Below are positions 1-5,607 of a DNA stretch of 8,344 nucleotides, piece by piece. The stretch spans positions 1 to 8,344 of the forward strand of contig CAMDOP010000132.1 in NCBI GenBank assembly GCA_945903675.1, read 5' to 3'. Position 1 is the stretch's first letter. The number at the start of each line of letters is the position of its first letter. A program made the position numbers and the translations under genes. The notes below the pieces were generated by a model. That model searched no databases. It was not told the DNA's origin and saw nothing but the letters and a program-made list of their open reading frames with translations. The DNA is from Crenothrix polyspora. Lineage in GTDB: Bacteria; Pseudomonadota; Gammaproteobacteria; Methylococcales; Methylomonadaceae.

Positions 1-16
1 GATAGCAGCTGCTATC
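1..16. promoter_or_regulatory. Perfect 16-bp palindrome, possible operator
   Basis: GATAGCAGCTGCTATC is identical to its own reverse complement over all 16 bases. It lies 42 bp before the start codon of the antitoxin remnant that follows. FitA-type antitoxins are known to bind inverted repeats in their own promoter, so a role as the operator of that lost operon is an inference. It begins at the first base of the window, so it could also be the end of a larger repeat or a terminator of an upstream gene. Confidence 0.4.
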
Positions 17-58
17 ATTCATACTAATTAAAAAATATAGTAGATGTAGGGCTGTTGC

Positions 59-293
59 ATGGCAAACTTAAGTTTTAGAAAACTAGATGACGATGTTTTT
101 TTAAACACCGTATTCTTGCCACGCAACACGGTGTTTCAATGGAAGAAGAAGTTCGCCAGATTCTTAAAAAACGGTACTACAACAAGTTAAATTGGGCGAT
201 TTAGCGTTACAACTTTTTGGTAACGAACAGGGTATCGAATTAGAACTCATGACGGATTCCGCACACAAGCCAATGGATTTAATCCGGTATTGA
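59..293 (+). pseudogene. Frameshifted FitA-like (ribbon-helix-helix) antitoxin remnant
   Basis: Translation from the ATG at 59 gives MANLSFRKLDDDVF, the typical start of FitA/Arc-type ribbon-helix-helix antitoxins, and then leaves frame. The frame read from the end of the T run gives KHRILATQHGVSMEEEVRQILKK, matching the family core around HGVSMEEEVRQIL. The third frame gives KTVLQQVKLGDLALQLFG followed by GIELEL and HKPMD, the family C-terminus, and stops at 293. Two single-base losses explain this, one in the seven-T run (96-102) and one in the six-A run (166-171); a third may exist at GATTTAATCC (276-285). An AGGG ribosome site at 48-51 is well placed for the start. In intact operons a PIN-domain FitB-like toxin follows. 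Here the next gene is the LOG gene on the other strand, so the toxin is gone. Because the breaks are in homopolymers, sequencing error is the main alternative. Confidence 0.8.
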
Positions 294-350
294 TGAGCAG
301 GAGTGAAATCAGTCCCTACTTACATCTATTCATAGGTTCATATCTATGCC

Positions 351-1235
351 TTAGGGTTGTTCGTCATTAATGGTATAGCCTTCAAGTATTAGTTGCCAAG
401 CCTGTTCGGCGGTTTCTGCGTATTGAATAAGCTTGCGATCACTTGCGCTAATAGCACCTTCTGCTACTAAAAAATCAAAGTTGATGAGTTGCTCCCAATA
501 GGCTTTACCAAAGAGAATAACGGGTATAGCCCTTACTTTTTGGGTTTGTATCAGAGTGAGCGCTTCAAAAAGTTCATCTAGGGTGCCAAAGCCGCCCGGA
601 AAAGCAACCAGTGCGGCGGCTCGCATTAGAAAATGCATTTTACGTATAGCAAAGTAATGAAACTGAAAGCAAAGCTCTGGGGTAATGTAAGGGTTGGGTT
701 TTTGTTCGCCAGGCAGGACGATATTAAGTCCTATGCTTTTACCCTTAACATCTGCCGCGCCTCGATTAGCCGCTTCCATAATACCGGGCCCACCACCGGT
801 GACTACCGTTAAATGTTGTTCAGATAGGGTAATCAATGTGCCTAACTTTCGGGCTTCATCGTAATAATGGCTTTTAGCCAACATACGTTGAGCGACATTA
901 ATTTTATGTGTTTGTTCGAGCTTAGTGTCTTCAGCGTGTTCTGCTTCGTGCAGGGCTTTTTCAGCGTTCTCGTGTTCATGAATTCTGGCGCTGCCGAAAA
1001 TAACGACGGTGGCTTGGATATTGTGTTCTTGTTGGCTGAGTTCAGGTTTAAGTAATTCTAACTGTAAACGCACTGGACGTAATTCGTCGCGCATAATAAA
1101 GTCAAAATCGTCATAGGCTAAACGATAGGAAGGGGAATGACTTTGTGGGGTATCGGCATCATAAACGACTCTGTGTGCATCTTGCTTTGCATTGGGGAAT
1201 GGACTGTGTTGAGGTATGATCGTTTTTTTATTCAT
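351..1235 (-). CDS. LOG-family (TIGR00730-type) nucleotide 5'-monophosphate phosphoribohydrolase
   Basis: This is a Rossmann-fold LOG-family protein of 294 residues. The family hydrolyses the N-glycosidic bond of nucleoside 5'-monophosphates, releasing the base and ribose 5-phosphate. It was long misnamed lysine decarboxylase. Signatures seen are FGSAR (80-84), GGGPGIMEAANRGA (147-160), the conserved Arg near R198 and PGGFGTLDE (213-221), which carries the catalytic Glu. It is longer than the roughly 180-200-residue plant-type LOGs. The extra length is an approximately 75-residue N-terminal part and a charged Glu/His/Ala-rich insert at about 88-112 that may be helical. The start ATG follows the palindrome CGACGTCG and has no clear ribosome site. 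The true substrate (cytokinin precursor or general purine/pyrimidine monophosphate) cannot be told from sequence. It is transcribed away from a long palindromic repeat and converges on the antitoxin remnant. Confidence 0.88.
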   Translation of the reverse strand: MNKKTIIPQHSPFPNAKQDAHRVVYDADTPQSHSPSYRLAYDDFDFIMRDELRPVRLQLELLKPELSQQEHNIQATVVIFGSARIHEHENAEKALHEAEHAEDTKLEQTHKINVAQRMLAKSHYYDEARKLGTLITLSEQHLTVVTGGGPGIMEAANRGAADVKGKSIGLNIVLPGEQKPNPYITPELCFQFHYFAIRKMHFLMRAAALVAFPGGFGTLDELFEALTLIQTQKVRAIPVILFGKAYWEQLINFDFLVAEGAISASDRKLIQYAETAEQAWQLILEGYTINDEQP

Positions 1236-1260
1236 CGACGTCGCTGGTGATTAGGTTTTG

Positions 1261-1344
1261 TAGCAAATAATGATTTGGAGTAAAACAGCTACAGCTGATT
1301 TAAAAGCAACAGCTGAAGCTGTTGCACTCCAGATTATGTGCTAC
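1261..1344. repeat. Long imperfect inverted repeat (about 84 bp hairpin)
   Basis: The left arm 1261-1297 begins TAGCAAATAAT and the right arm 1310-1344 ends ATTATGTGCTA. The central 21-nt arms (1277-1297 and 1310-1330) match at 18 of 21 positions around a 12-nt AT-rich loop, and pairing continues outward after a 2-nt gap. The right arm also contains a smaller perfect hairpin, CAACAGCT-GA-AGCTGTTG (1308-1325). It lies just upstream of the LOG gene start and abuts the MITE-like element at 1341, sharing GCTA. It is probably a dispersed palindromic element, and it could fold in the 5' region of a LOG transcript. Confidence 0.65.
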
Positions 1345-1425
1345 CAATTTAAGACATGACACTAGCTTAATCTTTCGCCTTTAGCCTTTCGTCTGCGCTG
1401 AAGCTGTCACGCCTTAAGTTGGTAG
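1341..1425. mobile_element. MITE-like element, short copy (85 bp)
   Basis: It is bounded by CTACCAATTTAAG (1341-1353) and CTTAAGTTGGTAG (1413-1425), which are inverted copies of each other at 12 of 13 positions. Inside are AGCTTAA (1364-1370) and AGCCTTTCGTCTGC (1383-1396). Both modules recur in the copy before the AEC permease gene, and the second also recurs before dapA. There is no coding capacity. The short inverted termini, small size and several copies are what is expected of a miniature inverted-repeat element mobilised in trans. No target-site duplication is evident by eye. Confidence 0.6.
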
Positions 1426-1462
1426 TCAGATTGTTTATAGTCGAGCAGAGATAATGCGCTTG

Positions 1463-1912
1463 TTAACGCCATGCTCCGCGCTCCATAGGATAACGTCCTC
1501 CATTTTCATAGCGTAGCCATTGGTGTTCCATCCATTCGGCATTCGGTCTAGGTCGTTGAGCCCATTGTCCAGGTATCCATATCCAGCGATTTTGCCAGTT
1601 CCAATAACCAGGCATCCAGACATGTGTAGGTGAGGGCGCTACTATGATTATTTCTGGTGGTGGAGGCGGTGGTGAGCCAGGCGCCATCATTTGAAGTTGA
1701 GGCGGCTGTATATTATAGTTGGGTGCTTGATTAAAGCTTTTTTGCTGTTGATCGTAGTATTTTTGTTGTTGATCGTAGTTTCTTTGCTCTAGTTGGTTGT
1801 AGCTTGGCCGTTGATTGTAGTATTGCTGCTCATCCGCAAAACTTAACTTTATACTGCAAGTGACAAAATAGCAGAGTACTAGCGCCTTAAGTAGTTGATG
1901 AGATAATTTCAT
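1463..1912 (-). CDS. Exported YXWGXW-type Gln/Tyr- and Trp-rich protein
   Basis: This is a 149-residue protein of unknown function. A signal peptide is clear: MKLSHQLLK, a hydrophobic core, then a likely cleavage after SFA (about residue 26). The mature protein starts with a low-complexity Tyr/Asn/Gln region (28-72) holding two near-copies of YDQQQK (46-51 and 53-58). A stretch of seven prolines (81-86 region) follows, then a Trp-rich end with WMPGYWNW (99-106) and WIWIPGQW (110-117). That end resembles the WxxGYW/WxPGxW motifs of YXWGXW-repeat proteins, which are periplasmic or outer-membrane-associated in Proteobacteria. A good ribosome site (AAGG, 7 nt from the ATG) supports the start. It stands alone, followed by a MITE-like element and preceded by a long gap. 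Secretion is well supported; the role is not known. It may bind to the envelope or to surface polymers. Confidence 0.75.
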   Translation of the reverse strand: MKLSHQLLKALVLCYFVTCSIKLSFADEQQYYNQRPSYNQLEQRNYDQQQKYYDQQQKSFNQAPNYNIQPPQLQMMAPGSPPPPPPEIIIVAPSPTHVWMPGYWNWQNRWIWIPGQWAQRPRPNAEWMEHQWLRYENGGRYPMERGAWR

Positions 1913-2023
1913 GCGTAGACCTTAAAAGGTTAAGTTTATTGAATCTAACATAATAACTATAAGGCACTTTTGAATAAGAGCCGAGTTTAAATCGATTATG
2001 GCTCTGAGCGCAGAGATTTATTG

Positions 2024-2057
2024 TAGGTTGTGTTAGATCTTTTCGCAATACAACCTA
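2024..2057. repeat. Hairpin repeat of the TAGGTTGTGTT type
   Basis: TAGGTTGTGTT (2024-2034) pairs with AATACAACCTA (2047-2057), 10 of 11 positions, across a 12-nt loop. This shape, a TAGGTTG-type arm with its complement after a short loop, is a common style of dispersed extragenic palindrome in Proteobacteria. No other copy is visible in this window, so its membership of a repeat family is inferred. Confidence 0.5.
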
Positions 2058-2136
2058 GCTAGGAAAAAGTTACAAAATCACTAATCTAAAGCATTAGTCC
2101 TCACATACCTTAGCGTTAGTATGAATAACTATAGTT

Positions 2137-2262
2137 AGGCATACGTTCCGTTTTAGCAGTTCTACGAATGTTCAGTAGAGGTCTACGAATAGTTTTCATA
2201 GCTCTACGAATGATCAGTATGAGTCTATGATTAATTTTCGTAGTGCTATGAATACTCGGCAT
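2137..2262 (-). repeat. Array of six 21-bp tandem repeats, in frame as heptapeptides
   Basis: Six 21-bp units run without interruption; the core TCTACGAAT on the plus strand starts at 2161, 2182 and 2203, with diverged versions at 2224 and 2245. On the minus strand an open frame from an ATG at 2262 to a stop at 2116-2118 reads each unit as seven residues, with units such as MKTIRRP, LLNIRRT and ILIIRRA. An upstream ATG at 2373 would make 85 residues. Neither start has a ribosome site, and the leading part looks like no known protein. A short Arg-rich protein is possible but unproven. The 21-bp period is also two turns of DNA, so a protein-binding or bent-DNA role is an alternative. Confidence 0.7.
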
Positions 2263-2402
2263 AAAATAACAATCACGCTCAGTATTGTTGCTAAGAAGAC
2301 AAACAGAGCATTGATGGTGGCTAATTATGCTTAGACTAAAGCGCTTATGGTTAAGGCTATTCTCAATAGCCATGCGCGAGTGTGGTGTAACAATATTAAT
2401 GA

Positions 2403-3350
2403 TTAATGAAAACCATGTTTTTGCATACGATAAATCAACGTATCTCTGGTAAGCCCTAGAAGTTTAGCGGTCTTGCTGCGATTGCCTTTAGTCCTATTAA
2501 GGGCTTGATGTATGAAGTTGGCTTCTAAAGCATCCAGCTCTATGCCTCGTTCAGGTAGCAGCATGGGCTCGGTTTTTGCTGAATTAAAATTGATAAATTC
2601 TTGAGGTAGATGCTCAAGTTCGATGGTGTTTCCTGCCATGAGTATGCTCAGTCTTTCGCATAAATTGCGTAATTCACGAATATTGCCAGGCCAAGGATAA
2701 GCTTTGAGTGCTTTCAAAGCGGGTTTACTAAATTTTATGGCTTCTGTCGTATGCGTAACAGCCATCATATCCATGAAATGGTTGATCAATGCTTCGATGT
2801 CGTCACAACGATGAGTTAATGAAGGTAATTCTAAAGGGACTACATTGAGCCTGTAATATAAGTCCGATCTAAATTCCTTGGTGTTTACCAGTTTAAGTAG
2901 GTCAGTATTGGTTGCTGCGATAATACGCACATCAACATAATAAGGTTTAATATCACCAACGGCTAAACATTCTCCAGACTCTAAAAAGCGTAATAATTTG
3001 GCTTGTATGGTGTAGGGTAAGGAATTAATTTCATCAAGAAATAAGGTGCCGCCATCTGCGGCTTGAAATAGTCCTTTAGTGTTAGCTGTAGCCCCAGTAA
3101 AAGAGCCTTTTCTATGACCAAATAATTCTGATTCAATTAGACTTTCTGGCAGGGCTGCGCAGTTTAAGGTGATAAAAGCGTTATCAGCGCGAGCACTCGC
3201 TTTTTGTATGGCATTAGCGAAGATCTCTTTACCCGTGCCGGTTTCGCCGTGTAATAAAACAGTGACGTCTGTTGCCGCTACCATTTTGGCGCTACGTATC
3301 AATGATTCTAAGGTAGGCGATTGGCCGATGATCGAATTAAACTGACTCAT
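2403..3350 (-). CDS. Sigma-54-dependent activator without sensor domain (AAA+ plus Fis-type HTH)
   Basis: This bacterial enhancer-binding protein of 315 residues remodels sigma-54 RNA polymerase to open promoters. Seen in order are Walker A GETGTGKE (35-42), a GSFTGA loop (82-87, the sigma-54 contact, with Ser in place of the usual Ala), Walker B GTLFLDEI (101-108), sensor I region AATNTD (145-150), arginine-finger region RSDLYYRL (161-168), sensor II PWPGNIREL (219-227) and a C-terminal Fis-type helix-turn-helix (about 288-312, GNRSKTAKLLGL). There is no N-terminal receiver, GAF or PAS domain: the protein begins directly at the AAA+ module, as in PspF (about 325 residues). It is probably controlled by abundance or by a partner protein. 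The start is firm, because a strong ribosome site (AAGGAGGT) lies just upstream and overlaps the stop codon of the preceding TauE-like gene. This suggests coupled expression. Target promoters are unknown; I saw no clear -24/-12 site by eye. Confidence 0.92.
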   Translation of the reverse strand: MSQFNSIIGQSPTLESLIRSAKMVAATDVTVLLHGETGTGKEIFANAIQKASARADNAFITLNCAALPESLIESELFGHRKGSFTGATANTKGLFQAADGGTLFLDEINSLPYTIQAKLLRFLESGECLAVGDIKPYYVDVRIIAATNTDLLKLVNTKEFRSDLYYRLNVVPLELPSLTHRCDDIEALINHFMDMMAVTHTTEAIKFSKPALKALKAYPWPGNIRELRNLCERLSILMAGNTIELEHLPQEFINFNSAKTEPMLLPERGIELDALEANFIHQALNRTKGNRSKTAKLLGLTRDTLIYRMQKHGFH

Positions 3351-3364
3351 GATAAACCTCCTTA
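3351..3364 (-). promoter_or_regulatory. Strong ribosome site overlapping the upstream stop codon
   Basis: On the minus strand the TAA stop of the TauE-like gene runs straight into TAAGGAGGTTTATC before the regulator's ATG. The near-consensus Shine-Dalgarno sequence fixes the regulator's start and points to translational coupling of the two genes. It is the best ribosome site in the window. Confidence 0.85.
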
Positions 3365-4090
3365 GTGGTTGGCCATATGGACATAAGCCATAGGGTTAAG
3401 CCAAGGTAAACCCGCTAATAGTGATAGTACAATCATAAACAAACCTATTATTTGTTTAAAGCGGTTCATTTTGGATAAGCGTGTTAAAACTTGCGTCATT
3501 ATACCGACGCCCATTACGGCGGGTAAAGTGCCCAAGCCAAACGCTAACATGGTAAGTGCGCTTTTGCTGATGTCGCCTGTGGTTGCTGCTAGTGCTAAGG
3601 CGGCATAGACTAAACCGCAGGGTAACCAACCCCAAACCATACCAAAAAGATAGGCATGAGTCAGGCTTTTAACTGGGATCAGTTTACGACCATAAGGCTC
3701 TAATTTTTTCCAAAAGTACACGCCCATTTTTTCAACGTAAGCGAAGCGTGGAAACCAGCCGGCGATGTAAAATCCTGCCCCAGCCATGATGACCGCGGAG
3801 ATGATTTGTAACACGCGATGACCATGCGTTACTCCCAGCGGTAGAGTAAGTAACAGCTCTACTACGCCTATCAAGGCGCCAGCAATGGTATAACTAGTGA
3901 TGCGCCCAAAGTTATAATTAAAAACAAAAGGCAGTAATCTTTTTTTATGGCTGCGTATTTCAGGGCTCAAACTTAAGGTCAACGTACCTATGATAGAGCC
4001 ACACATGCCAATACAATGCATGCTGCTAAATATGCCCATAATAAAAGCAACTACATAGGAGGAGGTAAAGGCTGGGTCAAAGTGCATCAT
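3362..4090 (-). CDS. TauE/SafE-family (UreH/DsbD_2-like) inner-membrane protein
   Basis: A polytopic membrane protein of 242 residues with about six hydrophobic segments (roughly 11-40, 62-84, 93-113, 145-171, 178-202 and 212-230). Two conserved Cys motifs are visible, HCIGMCG (25-31) in the first segment and WLPCGL (155-160) in the fourth. They mark the UreH-like/DsbD_2 branch usually annotated as sulfite exporter TauE/SafE. Members of this branch often sit beside cbb3 oxidase assembly or metal-handling genes, and the Cys residues suggest a metal or thiol role rather than sulfite export; that is inference. Two adjacent ATG codons (4090 and 4087) could both serve as start and neither has a clear ribosome site. 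It is followed 11 bp later by the sigma-54 activator and preceded by pyrF with a hairpin between. Without oxidase genes in view, its partner cannot be named. Confidence 0.82.
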   Translation of the reverse strand: MMHFDPAFTSSYVVAFIMGIFSSMHCIGMCGSIIGTLTLSLSPEIRSHKKRLLPFVFNYNFGRITSYTIAGALIGVVELLLTLPLGVTHGHRVLQIISAVIMAGAGFYIAGWFPRFAYVEKMGVYFWKKLEPYGRKLIPVKSLTHAYLFGMVWGWLPCGLVYAALALAATTGDISKSALTMLAFGLGTLPAVMGVGIMTQVLTRLSKMNRFKQIIGLFMIVLSLLAGLPWLNPMAYVHMANH

Positions 4091-4112
4091 AAGGTTGGAT
4101 TAAAGATTTGGG

Positions 4113-4180
4113 GGCGAAAGGTTAAGGGCGAAGGGCAAAGGGCAAAAAATTGAGGTTACTTTAGCCTTTAGCCTTTCGCC
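4113..4180 (-). repeat. Inverted repeat between pyrF and the TauE-like gene
   Basis: GGCGAAAGGTTAAGGGC (4113-4129) and GCCTTTAGCCTTTCGCC (4164-4180) are inverted copies at 15 of 17 positions, separated by 34 nt that contain further GGGCGAA/GGGCAAA heptamers. It starts about 10 bp after the pyrF stop, so it could end or attenuate transcription into the TauE-like gene. The GCCTTTAGCCTTTCG words also occur at 1378-1391 inside the MITE-like element, which links it to that repeat family. Confidence 0.55.
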
Positions 4181-4189
4181 TTTAAAATC

Positions 4190-4915
4190 TCAATGAGTTG
4201 AAAATTGAGCAAGAATTTGGCTTTGAATTTTTTCCGCCATCGCTTTACGATCTTCTGCATCACGAATAGGTCTGCCAACCACAATATAATCAGCGCCATT
4301 TTGCATAGCCATTTCAACACTGACTACGCGTTTTTGATCATCTTCTTCACGATTATCAACAGGACGAATGCCTGGAGTAATGACTAATAATTTATGATCT
4401 AGCTCTTCTCTGAGCATTTCGACTTCAAGTCCTGATGAAACTATGCCATCGCAACCGATTTGCAGCGCTCTTTTTGCACGAGACAAGACCAGTTCACGTA
4501 CATCGCATTGAAAGCCTAAATCATCTAAATCACCACGATCTAAACTTGTTAAGGCCGTGACTGCGAGTACTTTAAGATCACCTTTTTCTTTAGCCGCAGC
4601 TTCCATAATGGCGTCATTACCATGAATAGTGGCTAAATCTACACCTTTGCTGCTTAAGGCTTTAATAGCGCGCCCGACAGTTGCAGGTACATCAAAAAAT
4701 TTTAAATCGACAAATACTTTCTTATTTTGTTGTTTTAACCATTCGATAAAACCAAAATAATCACCCGACATAAAAAGTTCCATGCCCACTTTGTAAAAAA
4801 TAACAGAGTCACCGAGCTCTTCTACTAAGGCCATGGCTTCAGGTATGCTAGAAACATCCAAGGCCATAATTAAGCGTTCACGCACGGGGATGGGTTTAGT
4901 TGATATAAAAGCCAT
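4190..4915 (-). CDS. pyrF: Orotidine 5'-phosphate decarboxylase
   Basis: This enzyme decarboxylates OMP to UMP, the last step of de novo pyrimidine synthesis, in the cytosol. From the ATG at 4915 the protein has 241 residues, close to the usual 230-245 for the bacterial short form. Motifs seen are ALD with D20, YKVGMELF with K42, the catalytic Asp-Lys-Asp set in VDLKFFDVPATV (D70, K72, D75), PGIRP (181-185) and the phosphate-binding VVGRPI (212-217). The frame is open upstream to a TTG at 4972, which would add 19 residues. I reject that start because those residues match nothing in the family and the ATG fits the usual N-terminus. No strong ribosome site is visible. The rhodanese gene ends 72 bp upstream on the same strand, so co-transcription is likely. 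Confidence 0.95.
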   Translation of the reverse strand: MAFISTKPIPVRERLIMALDVSSIPEAMALVEELGDSVIFYKVGMELFMSGDYFGFIEWLKQQNKKVFVDLKFFDVPATVGRAIKALSSKGVDLATIHGNDAIMEAAAKEKGDLKVLAVTALTSLDRGDLDDLGFQCDVRELVLSRAKRALQIGCDGIVSSGLEVEMLREELDHKLLVITPGIRPVDNREEDDQKRVVSVEMAMQNGADYIVVGRPIRDAEDRKAMAEKIQSQILAQFSTH

Positions 4916-4987
4916 AGTAATATAGTTATTGAGTATAAAATGATTCGAAACAAGAATAGCCGAGAACGGCAAGGTGGTGTCTTGGTA

Positions 4988-5383
4988 TTATTGCGTTTTT
5001 AAGCCTGCTTTATGCCAAGCGATTAAACCACCTTCCATATTTTGGACATGACTAAATCCAGCTGACTTTAAGATATCTAAAGCTTTAGCTGAGCGTGCAC
5101 CAGAACGACATTGTGTAATGATGGCAGTATTTTTGTAAGGCTGTAACTCAGTTAAGCGTGTGCTTAGTTGCGCCAAGGGGATGTGAATGGCGCCAGGAAT
5201 ATGGACAGTATTCCATTCATTATCTTCTCGCACATCAATGATGATCGCTTTTTTTTCAGCCGTTAAGGCTGACGCCTCTTGGGGGGATATAAGTTCTAGT
5301 GTATCAGTGTCGGCTTTAACCACATTACAACTCAACAAGGAAATGATGAAGCTTAAGCGGCAATATTTTAAAAAGTTTCGCAT
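4988..5383 (-). CDS. Small exported single-domain rhodanese
   Basis: A 131-residue protein made of an export signal plus one rhodanese domain, a sulfur-transfer fold. Seen are IIDVRE (48-53), HIPGAIHIP (61-69), the active-site loop beginning at C92 (CRSGAR, 92-97) and the C-terminal MEGGLIAWHKAGL (116-128). The six-residue loop with its Cys indicates an active sulfurtransferase rather than an inactive fold. The N-terminus MRNFLKYCRLSFIISLL is a signal peptide. Cleavage could come after VKA (24), giving a soluble periplasmic protein, or at the lipobox-like LLSC with C19, giving a lipoprotein. The start is supported by AGAGGA 4 nt before the ATG. It is the first gene of the minus-strand group, with pyrF 72 bp downstream. 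Its sulfur donor and acceptor are unknown. Confidence 0.9.
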   Translation of the reverse strand: MRNFLKYCRLSFIISLLSCNVVKADTDTLELISPQEASALTAEKKAIIIDVREDNEWNTVHIPGAIHIPLAQLSTRLTELQPYKNTAIITQCRSGARSAKALDILKSAGFSHVQNMEGGLIAWHKAGLKTQ

Positions 5384-5426
5384 ATTATCCTCTAATTATT
5401 GAACTAAGCGAGTAGGCAGAAATGTT

Positions 5427-5461
5427 ATTATCATGCCCTGTTAAAACTACGTGTAACACGT
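5427..5461 (-). promoter_or_regulatory. Possible rhodanese promoter with overlapping dyad
   Basis: ACGTGTAACACGT (5449-5461) is a perfect dyad of two 6-bp arms around one base. On the minus strand a -10-like GATAAT (complement of 5427-5432) lies 18 bp after a weak -35-like TTACAC that falls inside this dyad. A protein bound there could block the polymerase. Both boxes are imperfect, so the promoter is an inference; the dyad itself is directly seen. Confidence 0.35.
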
Positions 5462-5543
5462 GCAGAAAGCGATATCTTACAGTAACTTGCTTTTACTTTG
5501 AATCTATATTCTCACTTTTAAATAAATACGAACATTATGATTA

Positions 5544-5607
5544 TCAACTTAAGGTGGGACTGTTTGAGCCCAGCCGAAAGGCTCAGGGCTAAAGGTGAAG
5601 CCTAGTA
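5544..5607. repeat. Partial end of the MITE-like family with small hairpins
   Basis: TCAACTTAAGGTGGGACTG (5544-5562) matches the left end of the neighbouring element (5613-5631) at 16 of 19 positions and in the same orientation. It is followed by nested hairpin arms, TGAGCC with GGCTCA, and then GCCTA-G-TAGGC leading into the next element at 5608. This looks like a truncated copy into or beside which the full copy was placed. Confidence 0.5.

Larger units (their letters stand above)
1913..2402. other. 490-bp gap with hairpins and a 21-bp tandem repeat
   Basis: I see no convincing gene here. It holds the leader of the YXWGXW gene (1913-1940), a short CTCTG-AGCG-CAGAG hairpin (2002-2015), the TAGGTTGTGTT hairpin (2024-2057), a 21-bp array (2137-2262) and a GGCTATT-CTC-AATAGCC hairpin (2355-2371) about 32 bp behind the regulator's stop codon. 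That last hairpin lacks a following U-run, so it is a weak terminator candidate. Confidence 0.6.

Noticed and set aside
1435..1623. Minus-strand open frame overlapping the end of the YXWGXW gene
   Set aside because: It is a shadow frame of a gene that has a signal peptide and recognisable motifs; it has no support of its own.
2137..2262. CRISPR-like array
   Set aside because: The 21-bp units are contiguous, with no distinct spacers, so it is a simple tandem repeat.
4916..4972. N-terminal extension of pyrF to a TTG codon
   Set aside because: It adds 19 residues unlike the family N-terminus and uses a rare start; the ATG at 4915 gives the usual length.
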